A stretch of 64,000 nt of DNA from Pipra filicauda (Eukaryota > Chordata > Aves > Passeriformes > Pipridae). Location: assembly GCF_003945595.2 (NCBI RefSeq), contig NW_024104368.1, positions 1,630,125 to 1,694,124 of the forward strand. The letters are read 5' to 3'. Position 1 is the first letter of the stretch. Every line of letters begins with the position of its first letter. The translations under genes were made by a program, and so were the position numbers. This document shows, in pieces, positions 59,725 through 64,000 of the stretch. The notes beneath the pieces are model-generated. The model did no database searches, was not told the origin of the DNA, and saw nothing but the letters and a program-made list of their open reading frames with translations.

Positions 59725-62076
59725 TTCTCTGCATCGAGTATAGGCACTAAGGTGTCAAGTAAAGGGCCACCCTCACATCCCCAAACATACTCCAAGTGCT
59801 GTGCCGGGCTGGGACGCTGCTGCTCTTCCCAGTTGAAGTGAGCACCACAGGAGGCTCCTGCAGAGCACAGCAAATCCGTTCTCCAAGGGCTGTGGTTTTG
59901 ATGAATGCTGAACAACAGTGGGAAAATGTGGCCAGCCAGGAGCACAGAGCAGGCAGCAGGGATGATCTGGACTGCTCCTCTCTCCTGCCCCGAAGCCAAA
60001 CACCGGTTGCAATGCCCCACAGTGTGATCTGAGCTGACTCTCCATTCTAGCAGTGCAGCAAAGCATTAGAAGGTGCTAATCATAAAATTTTCCCTTCATC
60101 AGAGGAGTCGAACACAGGGAATTCCTCTCACCGATAAAAGCACCCAAAAACGCATTAGGAATGGCTGCAGTCTCATGAGACTGCCAGAGCTGCACCTGTC
60201 TGCAAAGCAGACACCCCCAGAGCTCTCTATAGAATACACCTAAAGCTGACCTCCTGCATGGATGTTTGGAAAAAAAAAAGACCAACAGAACAGGTGTGAT
60301 CCAAGAGGTGTGCTTTCATCACTGAGAATTTTCTCTCCTCCACAGATAGAATCTTGTTTTATACAAAATAGAATGGTGAGAGAGACCAAGGGGCAAAAAA
60401 AGCTGTACAGTGCCAAAAGTAAGGCAGGTAACCCAAGTAACCCAGCTTTGACATGGAAAAATGTGATTTTTTTCAGGGTTCAGCTCTTTGCAGTGATTCA
60501 CAGCGCTGCTCCTTTTGCAGTCAGCAGCAGGCAGCTTGCTCACCAGCTCTGGCAAGCAAATTGGTTTGCTCCTGAGGGCAAAAGTAGGTTCTCTTATGAA
60601 GAAATCCCCAGGACTCAGCTTTTAAGGATTATTTTTTGTACTGGAACTGTTTACTATCTAAATAAATTTCAGGTGGCTACACATCCATTGTCTCTTAGAT
60701 GATCTAACTATATTTCCCACCTGCAGCCAGGACAGTTTGGGGTGCACATGTCACAAATGAGCTTGACACAAGCCACCATTCAGCATTTTGTTGTTAGCAC
60801 TCCTGAATGTAGCTTGTGCCATTGCCAAGCGCTTCTTTTTAATAATGTATCTAGCATTTGATGCTGTGAAGATCTTCCAGAATGTAATTAAGTCCAAGGA
60901 ACTCCTGCAGGCTGCAGTAGATTGAAACTGATACAGTGCTATGTAAAGTCTAGCATGTAGGTTACATAGTTGGTGGGTATATATAAATACATATATGCAT
61001 ATAACATCTTCATTCCTTTGCACACCCATGCCTTCTGAACATATTATTAATAGCAGCAGAGCTTGGAGTGCTGCATACGTAGGAACACTGTTGATGTAAC
61101 ATTTTGCATGTTTATTCTCAATGGATACTTGTGATCAACTCCGCAGGGAATTTCTTTTGTATCTCTGCTGAGAAAATATTATGAAATGGAAATAGCACCA
61201 CTTCTTGCAGGTGGCCTGCAGATTTTATGTCCTGTTAAAAGGTTAGTTACAAATCAATCTGGAACTCAGGGTAGGAAGGACAAGTTTTTGTAATTTAATT
61301 AGAGCTCTGATACAACACAGTCCTCCTTTTGAAGTTCTCATCTTTTCTGAGGAGCTTCCTCACACTGGAGGACAGTAATGGCCAGAGACTGCAAAATCAC
61401 TCATAAAAATCCCACTGAATTCTGTGAGGTCAGTAACTCACCTGTAACCTGGGCAGCAAAATATCTGCCCCCTGTCAATTGCAAACGTGACCCTGGATAC
61501 ATAGAAATGCTTCTCCATATAATTTTTGTTAAGATTTCATGAGAAATTACTTTACTGTGTAGAAATTTAATGGTCAAAATGTCACTTCTAAACATTGCAA
61601 TTAGTTATGCTGCAAAGAATAAAATCACAAGCCTCATTACCACTTGATGAGACCAGTGAAGTTGACTCACTGGTGTTTATTTAAATGTGAGCATTACCTT
61701 CTGATTAAAAATAATATGGTAAGAAGTGAGCTGAAATGTCAGCCATTATCCCACAACTCATCTACAGCATCACAGATTAGAATTTTAAAATGGGATGTAA
61801 AGAAATATCTGCCTGCCACAGCATGAATATGGAAGGCATTCAGATACCAAAGCAGTGTTTCCAGCCCCTTCTCTAAAATTTTGTAGCTTTTTCATTAGCA
61901 AACAAATAAATATGTGAAAGAGCCACACTGCGCTTCAGCAATGAATAAGTGACCCATAGCAACCCAGACAAATAAATTTACACGCACATCTCTTCCTCTC
62001 TCCTCAAGACAGTTATTATACCTCTTTCACTGACTCAATGAGAATAAATTACTCCTATCTCTTACTGAAGGTAAAC
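59725..62076. other. unique non-coding sequence
   Basis: No gene is recognised. The frame at 60262-60702 (146 codons) begins in an A-run and has no known domain. A short TATA/CATA-rich patch lies at about 60978-61004. No transposon fragment is seen. Confidence 0.57.
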
Positions 62077-62622
62077 CGTCACAGGGCCAGAAATGCCAGT
62101 TTTCGGCTGTGTATCATGACCCAGAGCGCCCAACCCTGCCCACCAGGGCACCTCCACCCAACACCACAGCCCTCCTTTTCTTCCCCAAAGCTTAGCCAAG
62201 ACAAGACACAGTCATGTCCCTTCTAAAGCAACTGTATGAGCTCAGCCTCAAACGCTGGGAAAAACACAACTTTACCACCACCCTAGCAAGGAAACTCTTT
62301 TCCGCACACACAGTTCCTGTCCACAGACACGGACTGGCCGCCACATCCTCAGCCAAACCAAGCAGCTGCCAGGTTTCAGGGTGCATCCACCCCAGTTTGG
62401 ATCCTGTCCTTCCTTACACCACTATGTGATCTTGCACTGTTAAGCCTGTGGTGACATCCACCACTACCTCATCAGCCGAGTGATCAGCGGAGTCAGGCAG
62501 CACTGTAGGTCAGCCCGTGGGTAACCGGCGAGTCAGCATGCAAAGCCAAAACCTGTCATCAAAAACTCACTAGGAACCACACCCGCAGGGATGTAGGAGC
62601 ACATTTGTGACACAGGGACCCG
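62077..62622. other. mildly CpG- and GC-richer stretch, no gene seen
   Basis: Fourteen CpGs occur in about 545 bases (for example 62303, 62330, 62339, 62477, 62488, 62516, 62526, 62529), with more C-rich sequence than the flanks. That is too sparse for a CpG island. No exon with convincing splice signals is seen; the frames at 62192-62429 overlap on both strands and are unrecognised. Confidence 0.35.
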
Positions 62623-64000
62623 CTCATACAACTGGGTTATCCTGAAACCAGTGCTCCTGAGGACCTCCTGCTAGGAGAAACCAAGCTACATGCAGGACCA
62701 ACAGCCCAGTGCAGATGCATTCACAATACAGTTCAGTTTAGGGCTTGCTTAGGTCCACATCCACCTCCTTCTGCAGGTACACATACCAATGTATCTCCAT
62801 GTTCAGTCCAGTCAGCAGATGCAGCTCTGCTGCTCTTATGGAATAACATCCAATCATCTGTGCATTGGATCAGCCAATCCACTGGGAAACAAGGATGTCC
62901 AAAAGTAGCATATATCTAAAACAAACCAGTCTTAGAGGTTTTAAAAAGCACTTGTAATGAAGGTTACAATAATTCAGCTGAAACCTGTTTCTCATGCACT
63001 TCAATTTATTTTTGGTATTTGCTATTTGCTGGAAGTTCAACAATCCCCACCCTGGGCTGCATTTGCTTCCCTCTAAAGCCAATGGTAGCACATTTAATGA
63101 TTTACTATCATTTGTGCTAAGCATGGCTCACAAACCATAGCTGTAAATTTAATCCCTATTTCACTTAAGAAATAAAATAAAGTTTGAAAGAAATTGCTCA
63201 GAACTAGGTAGACTTTTAAGCAGTTCTGCAGTTCACTGAATTAGGTTGACAACAAAGGGGATAAATAATGAAGTAAGTTAATCCCTATGAGCTGTCTGGG
63301 CAGCCAGTCCTCACTTCCTTCCACCCTGATGGCATCTCAGGTGTTCAGTCCTTGAAGGTCACAAAGCAGCCCCCAGAAGACCAAGTGAGCAATTCACAGA
63401 TTAACAGATGGTTAAAGACAAGAACTTCGGGAGTCTTTCTGCTTTTATTTGGGTGCCATCATTTTTAAGACCCATAATTAAAAGTTTTCCAGGCAGTTAC
63501 AAGGTGAAGCAGCCAATGTGCTGAAATTCCCCAAGGACCACACAAATCTAAGTGATAGGGCCTGATGAAAAAGAGTGCACACTGGAAGGCACACAATAAA
63601 AACGGTGATAAATTGGCAACAAGGGGGTTTTCACCTGGAGCAACAGCATAGTATGAAATGTATTTCATAATTTGCAATTTCCTTCATTCAAACCCTGTTC
63701 CAGAACAGTACGTATTCAAAATATAAAGTAAGGCTGTAAAACAGGCTTCCTTGGTATTTCAGAGACCTCCTTTCTTATGGTGGGTCTGTAAAGAATCAGC
63801 ATTAATGGGGTCCCGCCTGGGTTTCAGATTCTGCTAATTAGCCCACTACCAATAAATAATAAAAATCAGCACAAGAGGAAGAGAAATTTATGGCCTGTCA
63901 CTGCATGGAAGGAAGAAAAATAATTATTTAAAAAAAATACTGAATACTGCTTGCTGTACTATCTTTAAGAGTAAAGGCATTATTGCTGATAGAGCTGAGA
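62623..64000. other. unique non-coding sequence
   Basis: I see no gene and no repeat of note. Frames are under 85 codons. An AT-rich part lies near 63850-63945. Confidence 0.57.

Noticed and set aside
1..64000. Endogenous retrovirus or LTR, tRNA, rRNA or SINE
   Set aside because: I found no primer-binding-site/polypurine pair, no gag/pol motifs, no cloverleaf with A and B boxes and no SINE body on reading both strands. Diverged pieces could be missed without a search.

Overview
The window looks like non-coding nuclear DNA from a bird. The evidence is four recognisable CR1-type (chicken repeat 1) non-LTR retrotransposon fragments, three of them with the usual avian CR1 3' end. The rest is almost entirely unique, AT-leaning sequence with very little repeat. 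I see no primate or rodent SINE/LINE types, no bacterial-style gene packing, no operons and no ribosome-binding sites. A turtle or crocodilian is possible, but the low repeat load fits a bird better. The species cannot be told from this sequence.

I found no protein-coding gene, tRNA, rRNA, CRISPR array or complete transposon that I can support. The longest open frames (up to about 170 codons) have no recognisable domains, lack splice-bounded structure, and several run across repeats. They look like chance frames. The window is best read as intergenic sequence or the inside of a very large intron.

Layout: 1-20.5 kb is unique sequence with simple repeats, a homeodomain-type motif cluster near 2.1-2.6 kb and a CpG-retaining AT-rich patch near 19.6-20.0 kb. 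20.5-24.3 kb holds an ancient and a younger CR1 3' fragment, both minus strand. 30.97-31.31 kb holds two ancient palindromic elements close together. 40.6-41.3 kb is the longest CR1 copy (about 700 bp, minus strand, broken reverse-transcriptase C-terminal frame). 42.9-47.3 kb contains three short stretches that look like candidate conserved non-coding elements: CpG clusters, a POU octamer and a facing pair of SOX/TCF sites. 52.9-53.5 kb has another candidate element followed by a third palindromic repeat region. 55.28-55.59 kb is a plus-strand CR1 3' end. 55.6-64 kb is unique sequence with AT/TG-rich simple repeats and one mildly CpG-richer stretch at 62.1-62.6 kb.

The recognised CR1 pieces add up to about 1.2 kb of 64 kb. 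The most useful leads are the old palindromic repeats and the candidate regulatory patches. No new gene system is visible. The regulatory calls are inferences from base composition and motifs and need a cross-species alignment to stand.
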